Source: FEN-1297 sp021817845
GTDB taxonomy: Bacteria; Bacteroidota; Ignavibacteria; Ignavibacteriales; Ignavibacteriaceae
NCBI GenBank assembly: GCA_021817845.1
Contig: JAKAFW010000005.1
Span: forward strand, 1 to 64,000
Direction of reading: 5' to 3'
Length of the DNA: 64,000 nt
Below, piece by piece: positions 1 to 8,732 of the stretch (positions are counted from its first letter, which is position 1; each line of letters starts with the position of its first letter). A program made the translations under genes and the position numbers. The notes under the pieces were generated by a model. That model was not told the DNA's origin. It did no database searches and was given only the letters and a program-made list of their open reading frames with translations.

Positions 1-939
1 TAGTTCTTCGATAATGTCTTCCATAGTAACAATGCCTGCAGTACCGCCAAATTCATCTACCACAGCAGCTATAGAAACATGTTTGCTGAGGAATTCGTTC
101 AACATATCAATACTTTTTTTTGTATCTGGGACAAATAATATTTCCCTTGTCATATTCTTAATATTTTGAGGAAGCTTAAAAATATCATAGGCAAAGATTA
201 CACCTTTAATATTATCAAGATTTTCTTCATAGACAGGTAGCTTAGAGTATCCAGACTCAATAAAAATAGAAAGCGCTTCATCAACACTTTGGTCAATTTC
301 AACACCGACAATTTCGGTTCGGGGACGCATAGCTTCGTATACTTTTTGATCACCAAGCGATAACACTTTATTTATTATGTCGCTTTCTTTTTTATTTACT
401 ACTCCTGCTTCATGGCTTTCTTTTACCAAAGATTCAATATCCTCTTTATCAAAAAGCAAGTTGATATTTTCTTCTTTAAATTTTTCTGATTGGGTAAGCC
501 GGGAAGAGATAGAAGATGTAATTTTAGTAAGCGGGCTTAGCAAAAAAGAAAATACGCGCAGAGGCAAAGCAGACATTAAGATAATTCTGTCTGATAATTC
601 CCTCGCAAAATATTTTGGTATTAGTTCGCCAAAGACCAAAAGTACAAAGGAGGAGATAATTAAAACGGAGAGGTCTTCTAACTTAAATATTGTAGTTAAG
701 AATAAGGCGCTTATTGAAGCAAAGGCAATATTGACAATACTATTACCGATTAATATTGTAGAAAAAAAAGCTTGAGGATTTTTTATATAATACAGAGCGC
801 CTTTTGCGGAAAGATTATTACCTCTTGCTCTAACTTCTAATTTTAGTTTGTTGGAAACTACAAAAGCAATCTCGGAGCCAGAAAAAAAAGCACTTAAAAT
901 CAGGAGGATTAAAAGGAATAATATATCGTTAAAATTCAT
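1..939 (-). CDS. CNNM/CorC-type membrane protein with CBS pair (C-terminus outside window)
   Basis: Read from the ATG at 939, the minus strand stays open to the window edge (313 codons), so the C-terminus is missing. The first ~190 residues form a DUF21/CNNM membrane domain: a hydrophobic start, FSGSEIAF near residue 20, GNSIVNIAF near 65 and the signature FGELIPKYF. A CBS pair follows, with EAMRPRTEIVGV, and VTMEDIIEEL at the very edge. The family (CorC/YtfL, often misnamed hemolysin C) is linked to divalent-cation efflux or tolerance at the inner membrane; the ion cannot be told from sequence. Its start shares one base with the stop of the upstream lipoprotein gene (TGATG), so translation is probably coupled. 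The missing part should include the CorC_HlyC domain. Confidence 0.88.
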   Translation of the reverse strand, partial: MNFNDILFLLILLILSAFFSGSEIAFVVSNKLKLEVRARGNNLSAKGALYYIKNPQAFFSTILIGNSIVNIAFASISALFLTTIFKLEDLSVLIISSFVLLVFGELIPKYFARELSDRIILMSALPLRVFSFLLSPLTKITSSISSRLTQSEKFKEENINLLFDKEDIESLVKESHEAGVVNKKESDIINKVLSLGDQKVYEAMRPRTEIVGVEIDQSVDEALSIFIESGYSKLPVYEENLDNIKGVIFAYDIFKLPQNIKNMTREILFVPDTKKSIDMLNEFLSKHVSIAAVVDEFGGTAGIVTMEDIIEEL

Positions 940-1427
940 CAATAAACCTTTTTAATAATTTGGTGCTTTATACTATCGGAAAAACTTATTCCGTCCGATG
1001 AAAAATTGAAAATGAGAGTCACCGTAGAATCATAATCAATAATATTGCCGGAAATTCTTTTAATGCCATTGAGTGAAAAAGTATTTTCTCCGTAGGGTAA
1101 GATACTTTCGGAAAAATTAGCACTAATAAGTTTGATGGGCTCGACGTTTATGGACAAATTATTTTGAGCAACACTTATGTTTCGAAGAGTTAAATTTTCT
1201 ATTGCAATATCGCTAAGATTTTTGATCGAAATATTTCCGTTAAGATGAAGTACCGGATGATTAATTTCAATGCCTGGCATTAGATCGATCCATAAGTTTA
1301 TTTTTGAAGAAACAATTTTTATATTTAACTTATCGCCAGTAGTTATTTGTCTGCTGCACCCGGAAGACGGAATCAGAATAATTAAAAAATTCAGTAGTAT
1401 AATATTTATTAAACCCGGTATTTTCAT
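939..1427 (-). CDS. small predicted lipoprotein, function unknown
   Basis: About 162 residues from the internal ATG at 1427. A longer frame starts at 1448, but the 1427 start puts a normal signal peptide (MKIPGLINIILLNFLIILI) first and a lipobox-like SSGC at residues ~22-25. The mature part is rich in alternating hydrophobic/polar strands with repeated N-L-x-I patterns and looks like a single beta-sandwich of the LEA14/WHy kind; that fold is my guess only. It lies between the prenyltransferase gene (ending at 1449) and the CNNM gene (starting at 939) with no gap on either side, so it is surely co-transcribed with them. I do not recognise a specific family. Confidence 0.7.
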   Translation of the reverse strand: MKIPGLINIILLNFLIILIPSSGCSRQITTGDKLNIKIVSSKINLWIDLMPGIEINHPVLHLNGNISIKNLSDIAIENLTLRNISVAQNNLSINVEPIKLISANFSESILPYGENTFSLNGIKRISGNIIDYDSTVTLIFNFSSDGISFSDSIKHQIIKKVY

Positions 1428-1448
1428 AAAGCAAAGATAACTAAGCAA

Positions 1449-2327
1449 TCAAATAATTTTATACACTATTAAAATTGTAGTTAAGATATAAAACAAAAAG
1501 TTGAAAATCATCGGCAGGTCGGTAATCATAATTTCAGTAGTGTTCTCACCTTGTTGGTTTATATATACGATATACATATACCTGAAAATCCCGAAGACGA
1601 CAAAGGGCGTTGTATAGATTAAATTCTCTGTTCTAAAGATTGAAACTGTTCGTGAAGATACAGTATAAAGAGCATAGCAGATTATAACACCTGAAGCAGC
1701 TACCGTTGCAATTTGATTTGTGAATTCAAAAGAATAGTGAGATAATACTTTTCTTGTCGAAGGAGAGTCAATATTATGCGAGAGTTTCAATTCCGATTGA
1801 CGTTTCATAATTGCAAGGAACAATGAAATGAACATAGTAGTTAACAAAAGCCAACTGGAAATTTCAACGTTGATAATATATGCACCCGCTATAACACGGA
1901 TCATAAAGCCTGCAGCAATGCTAAAAATATCTAATAGGACAAAATGTTTCAGCTTAAAAGAATAAAAAACATTTAGAAGGAAATAGACTGCAACAGCATA
2001 ATAAAACCGGGAGTCAAAATGAATTATTGTAAAAAGAATAATTAGAAAAAGAAAAGCGGCTGTAATTATGGCATTACGTTTTGAGATTCTTCCTGAAGGG
2101 ATAGGCCTATTTTTCTTTACGGGATGTGCTTTATCGGCTTCAATATCAATAATATCATTTATTATGTATATCAAACTAGATGTAAGGCAAAAAAGAAGGA
2201 AGCCAAAAAAAGTCAGGATAAAATAATCATGTTCAAAAAGATGTTTGGAAAAAAGCAAAGGGACAAAAACAAACAAGTTTTTTATCCATTGTGGAATCCT
2301 GAGTAATTTGAAATAATTTTTTATCAT
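1449..2327 (-). CDS. UbiA-family prenyltransferase, decaprenyl-phosphate phosphoribosyltransferase-like
   Basis: 292 residues with about eight or nine membrane helices. Residues 57-75 carry the first Asp-rich motif, NDIIDIEADKAHP then KKNRPIPSG; this NDxxDxExDxxHPxKxxRPI form is the one typical of DPPR-synthase-like UbiA proteins (Rv3806c type). Around 175 there is a KRQSEL...RKVLSHYS segment, also typical of that branch. Known members transfer phosphoribose from PRPP to a polyprenyl phosphate; here the acceptor is unknown. The start overlaps the mutase stop by one base (TAATG) and the lipoprotein follows directly. A quinone-pathway UbiA is less likely because of the HPxKxxRP motif, but the exact reaction is inference. 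Confidence 0.8.
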   Translation of the reverse strand: MIKNYFKLLRIPQWIKNLFVFVPLLFSKHLFEHDYFILTFFGFLLFCLTSSLIYIINDIIDIEADKAHPVKKNRPIPSGRISKRNAIITAAFLFLIILFTIIHFDSRFYYAVAVYFLLNVFYSFKLKHFVLLDIFSIAAGFMIRVIAGAYIINVEISSWLLLTTMFISLFLAIMKRQSELKLSHNIDSPSTRKVLSHYSFEFTNQIATVAASGVIICYALYTVSSRTVSIFRTENLIYTTPFVVFGIFRYMYIVYINQQGENTTEIMITDLPMIFNFLFYILTTILIVYKII

Positions 2328-3985
2328 TAAAAAACAGCCGTCTCCTCATAAGTTCCGAAAACTTCTTTCAATTCTCCCGTCATTTCGCCGAGAGTAACAT
2401 AATTGCGCGCAGCTTTAATAAACGCAGGCATTAAATTTTTATTATCAACAGCAGCCGTTCTAATCTCGTTAATACATTCTTTAACAGCTTCGATGTTTCT
2501 ACTTTGCTTAAGATCGGCAAGTCTTTGTCTCTGAATTTTTTCCACTTCCGGAGAAATGTTAAGGATCGGGATATCAACTTTTTCATTTTTTTCAACGAAC
2601 TCATTAACGCCGACAATATACTTTTCTTTTCTTTCAACTTCCTTTTGATATCGATATGCGGCATCGGCAATTTCCTTTTGGAAATAACCGGCTTCGATTG
2701 CCGGAATAACGCCTCCGAGAGAATCTATTTGATCAAAAATTGCAATTGCCTGTTTTTCCATTTTGGCAGTAAGTGACTCGATAAAATAACTGCCGGCAAG
2801 AGGATCTACCGTGTTTATAACGCCGGTTTCGTATGCAATAATCTGTTGAGTTCTAAGAGCTATTTTAACTGCTTTTTCGCTAGGGAGAGCGAGAGTTTCA
2901 TCCATAGAGTTGGTATGAAGCGATTGAGTTCCACCCAGTACTCCGGCAAGAGCCTGAAAAGCGGTTCTAATAATATTATTTTCCGGTTGTTGAGCTGTTA
3001 ATGTGCAACCAGCAGTTTGTGTATGAAAACGAAGCCACCATGACCTTGGATTTTTCGCTCCATATTTTTCTTTCATTCTTTTTGCATAGATTTTTCTTGC
3101 GGCGCGGTACTTTGCAATTTCTTCAAAAAAATCCAAATGTGAATTGAAGAAGAAAGAAATACGCGGAGCAAACTCGTCAACATCCATACCTCTGGCAATG
3201 CAAGCCTCAATATACGCAAAACCATCTGCGAGTGTGTAAGCTAATTCCTGCACAGCAGTTGAACCTGCTTCGCGGATATGATAGCCGCTGACAGAAACGG
3301 GATTCCACTGAGGAATTTCCTGCGAACAATATTCGATCATGTCCACAATAATACGCATAGATGGATTCGGGGGATAAATATATTCTTTCTGAGCGATGTA
3401 TTCCTTAAGAATATCATTTTGCAAAGTTCCTCTAAGATTTTTAAAGTCTACACCCTGCTCTTGAGCAAATGCAAGATAAAAAGCAAATATCATCGCTGCT
3501 GGAGAATTGATAGTCATTGAAGTAGAAACTTTTTCGAGAGGAATTTTATTGAACAAAATTTCCATATCTTTAAGAGAAGAAACAGAGACTCCGCAAATTC
3601 CGACTTCGCCTTCGCTAAGAGGAGAATCGGCATCCCACCCCATCAGAGTAGGCAAATCAAACGCTGTAGACAACCCGGTTTGACCATGATCCAACAAATA
3701 GTGAAAACGTTGGTTTGTATCTTCGGGAGAACCGAAGCCTGCAAACTGACGCATCGTCCAAATCTTTCCACGGTAACCGTCGGCATGAATACCGCGCGTA
3801 AAAGGATATTCACCGGGGAAACCTATTTCATTAAGATAGTTAATATTTTCAATATCATCCGGTCCATAAAAATTTTTAACTTCTTCACCGCTAACGGTTG
3901 TATATTTTTTCATTCCTTTTGAATTTGAATTATTAGCTTTAGATTCAAACACACGTTTCCGGTTATTATAATCTTTGTTAATCAT
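2327..3985 (-). CDS. B12-dependent acyl-CoA mutase large subunit, isobutyryl-CoA mutase-like
   Basis: 552 residues covering the substrate-binding TIM barrel of the methylmalonyl-CoA mutase family but without the C-terminal B12-binding domain, so a separate small subunit is needed; none is seen in this window. Recognisable blocks are YPFTRGIHADGYRGKIWTMR, GLSTAFDLPTLMGWD, GTLQNDILKEY, YIYPPNPSMR and SGYHIREAG with the active-site His. By eye against the Propionibacterium mutase, Tyr89 is replaced by Phe81 and Arg207 by Gln199, the pair described for isobutyryl-CoA mutase. Automatic annotation would probably say methylmalonyl-CoA mutase. AAGGAG lies just upstream of the ATG. The gene follows mutL after 67 bp and is coupled to the UbiA gene downstream. 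Confidence 0.85.
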   Translation of the reverse strand: MINKDYNNRKRVFESKANNSNSKGMKKYTTVSGEEVKNFYGPDDIENINYLNEIGFPGEYPFTRGIHADGYRGKIWTMRQFAGFGSPEDTNQRFHYLLDHGQTGLSTAFDLPTLMGWDADSPLSEGEVGICGVSVSSLKDMEILFNKIPLEKVSTSMTINSPAAMIFAFYLAFAQEQGVDFKNLRGTLQNDILKEYIAQKEYIYPPNPSMRIIVDMIEYCSQEIPQWNPVSVSGYHIREAGSTAVQELAYTLADGFAYIEACIARGMDVDEFAPRISFFFNSHLDFFEEIAKYRAARKIYAKRMKEKYGAKNPRSWWLRFHTQTAGCTLTAQQPENNIIRTAFQALAGVLGGTQSLHTNSMDETLALPSEKAVKIALRTQQIIAYETGVINTVDPLAGSYFIESLTAKMEKQAIAIFDQIDSLGGVIPAIEAGYFQKEIADAAYRYQKEVERKEKYIVGVNEFVEKNEKVDIPILNISPEVEKIQRQRLADLKQSRNIEAVKECINEIRTAAVDNKNLMPAFIKAARNYVTLGEMTGELKEVFGTYEETAVF

Positions 3986-4052
3986 CGTTTCTCCTTATTT
4001 AGTTTTTTTGAAACTAATATTAAAATACCTTTTGGGTAATTCTGATCTAAAA

Positions 4053-5903
4053 TTAAGTTCTGCCAAACCTTCTGTCAAATTCATCAAGAGAAATTTTTAC
4101 GACTATAGGTCTGCCGTGTGGGCAAACATAAGGCATAGAAGTAGCGAATAGTTGGTCGATTAGAAGTCGCATTTCTTTTTCCGAAAGATAATCACCTGCT
4201 TTAATAGCTGCTTTACACGAGTATGATTTTGCTATATTCTCCTTTGAATCCAATTTATTTTCGCGCTGGTTAGTAGTGTATTCGTTAATTAAATCGAGAA
4301 GCACTTTTTCTTCAGAGCCACTTTTAACATCTTCCGGAACGCCTTCAATTACGATTGTATTTTTGCTAAAGAATTTTAGAGTAAACCCTAACTTAGTTAA
4401 GAAAGGATAAATTTCTTTCACCAAGCCAAAACTACCGGGGTCAAGTTCTACCGTTCGTGGGAAAAGCAGTTGTTGAGAGAAAGGGAGATCGGCTTCAAAG
4501 CGTTTCCATACTTTTTCATATAAAACTCTTTCATGTGCAACATGCTGATCGATAATCATCAATCCCGTTTTAATCTGCGAGAGGATATATTTATTATGAA
4601 GTTGAATAATAAAAGTAGCGCCGTCTTCATTTCCGTTCTTTTGTTCATAGTTTCCGGCTTCGTGATATACTTCGCGGGTATCATTTTTTTCAAATGGGTG
4701 AATAGTAATATTCTCCTGTCTGATATTTTCAGGTATGGTACTAAAGATCAGATCTATTTCGCGGTCAGAGAAATCTGTCCGGGCAACAGATTTTCTTTCG
4801 GAGAAAACTGGTCTATCAGAAAAATCATTTTTCTCTACCCTATTAAAATTATTAAATGAAAGCTTATCCCCTTCCGGCGCAGTATCGGTAAATTGCATTA
4901 ACGGAACGAGATCGTGAGTGGCTAAACTTTTTTTAACAACAGCAAGCACAAAACTATAAACGTCTTTATCGTCATCAAAGCGGACTTCAAGCTTTGAAGG
5001 GTGCACATTTACGTCAATACGTTGTGGATCGATATCTAAAAAAAGTAAGAAGAAAGGATAATCACCTTTTTCCAGGATATTTTCATAAGCGGTAAACACT
5101 GCATGATTAATTTGTTTACTAACGACATACCTGCTGTTAAGAAACAAATATTGATCGCCTTTACTTTTTTTAAGCATTGTCGGTTTTCCGGCATAACCAT
5201 AAAGAGAAATGAAATCGGTCTTTTCTTCTACCTTAATAAGAGCATCAAGCATATTGTCCGCAAAGACTTGCTGAATTCTATCTTCAATAGTTCCGGCAGA
5301 ATAGTTGAGGATAATTTCATCATCATTATGAAGCTTAAAATTAATTTTTGGATGGCTTAAAGCAATCCTATTGAAGGTATCGATGATATGCTTTAATTCA
5401 GTAAAATCGGACTTAAGAAAGTTTCTTCTTGCCGGTGTATTAAAAAATAAATTTTTAACAGCAACGGAAGTACCTTTTGAGTAAGAACCTTTTTCAACAA
5501 TGACATTACCGGAGTCGTCTATTCTAACAAGAGTACCGAAATCTTCGTCACTTGTTTCCGTTTTAATCTCGAACTGGCTTACCGAAGCAATTGAACTAAG
5601 CGCCTCTCCTCTAAAGCCAAGTGTAAGGATATTTTCAAGATCTGAATATTCCGAGATTTTGCTTGTAGCATGTTTTTGAATACATAGGATCGCATCTTCT
5701 TCATTCATACCAGTGCCGTTATCAAATACCTGAATTAGAGATTTACCGGCTTTTTTAATTACCAATTCAATTGAAGTAGAACCGGCGTCCACTGAATTTT
5801 CGATTAATTCTTTAACGACAGATTCCGGTCTTTGGACTACTTCGCCTGCGGCAATTTTATTCGCTAAATTTTCTGGCAGTATTTTTATTTTCTTTATAGA
5901 CAT
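4053..5903 (-). CDS. mutL: DNA mismatch repair protein MutL
   Basis: 616 residues, normal length. The N-terminal GHKL ATPase shows NSVDAG (~37), DNGTGMNEED (~61) and TLGFRGEALSSIASV (~93), with the transducer domain to ~330. The C-terminal dimerisation/endonuclease domain has IIDQHVAHERVLYE, matching the DQHA(X)2E(X)4E metal motif except that Ala is Val, then SCKAAIKAGD and CPHGRPIVV near the end. It is therefore of the endonuclease-proficient type found in bacteria lacking MutH. A poorly conserved linker (~330-425) separates the domains. The gene begins immediately after the folA stop (5904), and the two are probably translated from one mRNA with thyA. Confidence 0.97.
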   Translation of the reverse strand: MSIKKIKILPENLANKIAAGEVVQRPESVVKELIENSVDAGSTSIELVIKKAGKSLIQVFDNGTGMNEEDAILCIQKHATSKISEYSDLENILTLGFRGEALSSIASVSQFEIKTETSDEDFGTLVRIDDSGNVIVEKGSYSKGTSVAVKNLFFNTPARRNFLKSDFTELKHIIDTFNRIALSHPKINFKLHNDDEIILNYSAGTIEDRIQQVFADNMLDALIKVEEKTDFISLYGYAGKPTMLKKSKGDQYLFLNSRYVVSKQINHAVFTAYENILEKGDYPFFLLFLDIDPQRIDVNVHPSKLEVRFDDDKDVYSFVLAVVKKSLATHDLVPLMQFTDTAPEGDKLSFNNFNRVEKNDFSDRPVFSERKSVARTDFSDREIDLIFSTIPENIRQENITIHPFEKNDTREVYHEAGNYEQKNGNEDGATFIIQLHNKYILSQIKTGLMIIDQHVAHERVLYEKVWKRFEADLPFSQQLLFPRTVELDPGSFGLVKEIYPFLTKLGFTLKFFSKNTIVIEGVPEDVKSGSEEKVLLDLINEYTTNQRENKLDSKENIAKSYSCKAAIKAGDYLSEKEMRLLIDQLFATSMPYVCPHGRPIVVKISLDEFDRRFGRT

Positions 5904-6386
5904 TTAAATTTTTCTAACATAAGTATAAATATCAAATTCATTTCTTCCATCTATTCTTTTAACCTCCCAAATTTTAAGATCTATTTCCGGGAAATAAACA
6001 TCTCCTTCTGCATTAAACTTCATATAAGAGATTAATAATTCATCAGCAGTATTCATTGCTTGCTTATAAATGTCGGTTCCGCCAATGACAAATATCTTTT
6101 CATAATCTTTCGACTCACAATATTTATAAGCTGAATGCAAACTATCAAAAATAACTATCTCTGTAAATGCCAATATTAGCTTTTTGTTGCGGGTGAGCAC
6201 AATATTCAGCCGGTTTTTCAAAGGCTTACCGAGTGTATCGAAAGTTTTTCTACCCATAATAACCGGAAATCCAGAAGTTGTGTTTTTGAAATGTTGGAAT
6301 TCCTCTTTGGAATGCCAGGGTATTTCTCCGCTTGATTTTCCAATTACTCCATTTTGAGCAACCGCTGAAATAATAATTTTCTTCAT
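5904..6386 (-). CDS. folA: dihydrofolate reductase
   Basis: 160 residues, full length for a bacterial DHFR. It reads IISAVAQNGVIGKSSGEIPW at the start (substrate and NADPH loop, with W at ~23), FPVIMGRKTFDTLGKPL around residues 39-55, RLNIVLTRN, and FVIGGTDIYKQAM near 100, the conserved GG nucleotide turn. It reduces dihydrofolate to tetrahydrofolate with NADPH, regenerating the cofactor consumed by the neighbouring thymidylate synthase. It follows thyA by 19 bp and abuts mutL, a usual arrangement. Nothing unusual is seen apart from the tight packing. Confidence 0.96.
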   Translation of the reverse strand: MKKIIISAVAQNGVIGKSSGEIPWHSKEEFQHFKNTTSGFPVIMGRKTFDTLGKPLKNRLNIVLTRNKKLILAFTEIVIFDSLHSAYKYCESKDYEKIFVIGGTDIYKQAMNTADELLISYMKFNAEGDVYFPEIDLKIWEVKRIDGRNEFDIYTYVRKI

Positions 6387-6405
6387 AACAATTCTTTAAC
6401 GAAAA

Positions 6406-7245
6406 TCAGACTGCTACTTCAAATTTAATTTTATCATGGCTAGTATAATTGCTCAATTCGAAGTCTTCAAATTTTAATTCATCAATTGGTTTCTTCGCTA
6501 TTGTCAAAGTAGATAAAGACAGTGGCTCGCGTTTTAGCTGTTCCAGCAATCCTTCACGATGGTCAAATTTTTCCATTGGAGAACCTTTATCCGCGATATA
6601 GATATGAGCGTCAATAATAGTATGCGCAAAAAAGCCTAATTCAAGATTAACCTCTTGTGCAATAATTTGAGTTAGGATAGAATAGGCGGCAAGATTAAAT
6701 GGAATTCCGAGGGCAATATCACCGGAGCGTTGGGTTAAATGGCAATTTAGCTTTCCATTGCTGACGTTAAAAGCAAAACTATAGTGACATGGGGGAAGCT
6801 TGCTTTTAGTAGCATTACCTGGTTCCCATGCAGTTACAACTAACCTTCTGCTGTAGGGCTTATTTTTTAATTCATCGATAACATATTTGATTTGGTCAAC
6901 CTCTCTAATCTGCCAATTTCCTTCTTTATCCTTTTCTGCGCTGGGAAAATGTCGCCAATAATAACCATAAGCCGTTTCAAGATTTCCGTCTTCGTCAGCC
7001 CAGGCATCCCAAATTTTAGTATGCTTACGCAAATTTCTTATATGGTTTTCACCCGAAAGATACCAAAGTACCTCATGCAAAATAGATTTCCATTCCATTT
7101 TTTTAGTCGTGAGCAAAGGAAAACCTTTGGAAAGGTCCACACGATAAAAAGCCCCGAAATAAGAAAGTGTATCGACTCCAGTTCTTGAGGGCTTTCTTAC
7201 ACCTTCATCTAAGACTAATTTAATGAGATCCAAATACTGCTGCAT
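6406..7245 (-). CDS. thyA: thymidylate synthase
   Basis: 279 residues, close to the E. coli-type enzyme. Hallmarks in order are RTGVDTLSYFG (phosphate-binding Arg near 21), FPLLTTKKM, WLSG-type turn LWYLSGENHIR, YGYYWRHF, LPPCHYSFAFNV with catalytic Cys153, QRSGDIALGIPFNLAAY and DAHIYI. It methylates dUMP to dTMP using methylene-tetrahydrofolate and hands dihydrofolate to FolA, whose gene is next. It is the first gene of the minus-strand run down to position 1, so the promoter for that run should be in the 344-bp gap upstream. Start is ATG at 7245 with AAAGGATTTATTA just before it. Confidence 0.97.
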   Translation of the reverse strand: MQQYLDLIKLVLDEGVRKPSRTGVDTLSYFGAFYRVDLSKGFPLLTTKKMEWKSILHEVLWYLSGENHIRNLRKHTKIWDAWADEDGNLETAYGYYWRHFPSAEKDKEGNWQIREVDQIKYVIDELKNKPYSRRLVVTAWEPGNATKSKLPPCHYSFAFNVSNGKLNCHLTQRSGDIALGIPFNLAAYSILTQIIAQEVNLELGFFAHTIIDAHIYIADKGSPMEKFDHREGLLEQLKREPLSLSTLTIAKKPIDELKFEDFELSNYTSHDKIKFEVAV

Positions 7246-7589
7246 TAATAAATCCTTTTAGGTTGAAAAACATAATTCTAATAACTTTAGAAAGTTACGA
7301 AAAAAAATATAGTGACGAAATATTTGGGAAATTTACTAAAAGCACTACATTTTAGTCCAAAATAATTTAAGGGAAATCAAATTAATATTACCCGTCAATA
7401 CACTCTGAATCCACTTCTAATGGCCTTATTTTGTGCATAGCTCACACTTAACCTCTTTCTTACCTATAATCAAGCAATAGAAATTTTACCCTTTTGATTT
7501 GAAGTTAAGACTTTTTTATTTAACTAAATAGATTTTGTTCAAAACATTCAACCATTTATTTTGAAACAACAATTTATTATTAATTTTTC
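7246..7589. other. 344-bp divergent intergenic region
   Basis: AT-rich spacer between thyA (leftward) and the first glycosyltransferase gene (rightward). It must hold both promoters, but no box is clear enough to place. No ORF, repeat copy, RNA gene or hairpin terminator is seen in it. Confidence 0.6.
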
Positions 7590-8732
7590 ATGAAGATCAA
7601 AATTGCAATTGTTACATCGGGGCACCCGCCTCTTGATGAAAGAATTTTTTACAAGTTCGGCAAGAGTTTAAGAGATGCCGGCTATGCCGTTGAAATAATT
7701 TGCTCTACACAAGAGATAAATGAAATGAAAGATGGAATTTCCATCACCGGTTTTAACGGCTCTCATCTTGGGAAAAAAGAAAAAATTCTCAGGCTTTATG
7801 ATAAGATCTTATCTTTTGACCCCTCGGTCATAATTTGCTGCGAACCGTTACCTGTTTTTTCCGCTTACAAGTTTAAGACAGACAATCCAAAATGTAAAAT
7901 TATTTTGGATATTACTGAGTGGTACCCTGAAAATCTTGCAACCAAAATTAAAGGGATTAAAAAGTATTTTTATTATTTATTCTACTACCTTTTTAATTTT
8001 GCTGCTGTTAGCTTAAGCGATAGTTTAATCATCGGTGAGATAACAAAAAAAATGAGATACAATTTCATGGCACCGCTTAAAGGCAAGACCATAATCGGTT
8101 ACTACCCTGTATTGCACTATTTTAATTATTCTTCACCACCATTCAATGGAACGGATTTAACGTTTTGCTATGCCGGACTTATTAATTTTCAAAGAGGGAT
8201 AATAACTATCTATGAAGTTGCAAAGAAGATTAAGGAAAAATATCCCAATTTAAATATTACCTTAAAACTTGTAGGAAGATTTGAGCGTGTTGAGGAAGAA
8301 ATATATTTTGATGCATTAGCAAAAGACAATAAGTCAATAACAATCGATAGAGTAGGTTGGGCAAGCTATAATAGAATTTCAGAGTATCTTCAAAATGTAG
8401 ATATTTGTTTTGATCTAAGAGCAAGGAATTTCATCTACAATAATTCACTTCCAATTAAAATTTTTGAATATATGGCATGCGGGAAACCATTTATCTTCTC
8501 TGATATTACTCCCATTCGGAAAGAATTCGGCGATAATATCTGCGGCTTCCTTGTCGATCCTTCAAACCAGAATGAGGTTATTAGTAGTATTGAAAAATAT
8601 ATTATAGATAAGAATTTGCTTCTTACTCATTCCATAAATGCACGAAAGCTTATTGAAAACGGGAGAAATTGGGAAGAAGAATCTAAAAAGCTATTCAATC
8701 TGGTTAATTCATTAGCGAAAAATAAAAATTGA
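7590..8732 (+). CDS. glycosyltransferase, GT-B fold (GT4-like)
   Basis: 380 residues. The N-terminal Rossmann half begins KIKIAIVTSGHPPLDERIFY, a pattern common in GT4-like transferases that keep the HxxxDxR-type start. The C-terminal donor-binding half has KLVGRFERVEEE, VGWASYNRISEYLQNVDI and LPIKIFEYMACGKPFIFSDI, the E-x7-E-like nucleotide-sugar motif. It probably adds one sugar to a surface glycan or lipid-linked intermediate; donor and acceptor cannot be read from sequence. It opens the polysaccharide locus on the plus strand and its 3' end overlaps the convergent flippase gene by 21 bp. Confidence 0.85.
   Translation: MKIKIAIVTSGHPPLDERIFYKFGKSLRDAGYAVEIICSTQEINEMKDGISITGFNGSHLGKKEKILRLYDKILSFDPSVIICCEPLPVFSAYKFKTDNPKCKIILDITEWYPENLATKIKGIKKYFYYLFYYLFNFAAVSLSDSLIIGEITKKMRYNFMAPLKGKTIIGYYPVLHYFNYSSPPFNGTDLTFCYAGLINFQRGIITIYEVAKKIKEKYPNLNITLKLVGRFERVEEEIYFDALAKDNKSITIDRVGWASYNRISEYLQNVDICFDLRARNFIYNNSLPIKIFEYMACGKPFIFSDITPIRKEFGDNICGFLVDPSNQNEVISSIEKYIIDKNLLLTHSINARKLIENGRNWEEESKKLFNLVNSLAKNKN

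Noticed and set aside
377..775. 132-codon plus-strand frame
   Set aside because: Antisense to the CNNM gene, whose membrane and CBS motifs are clear on the other strand.
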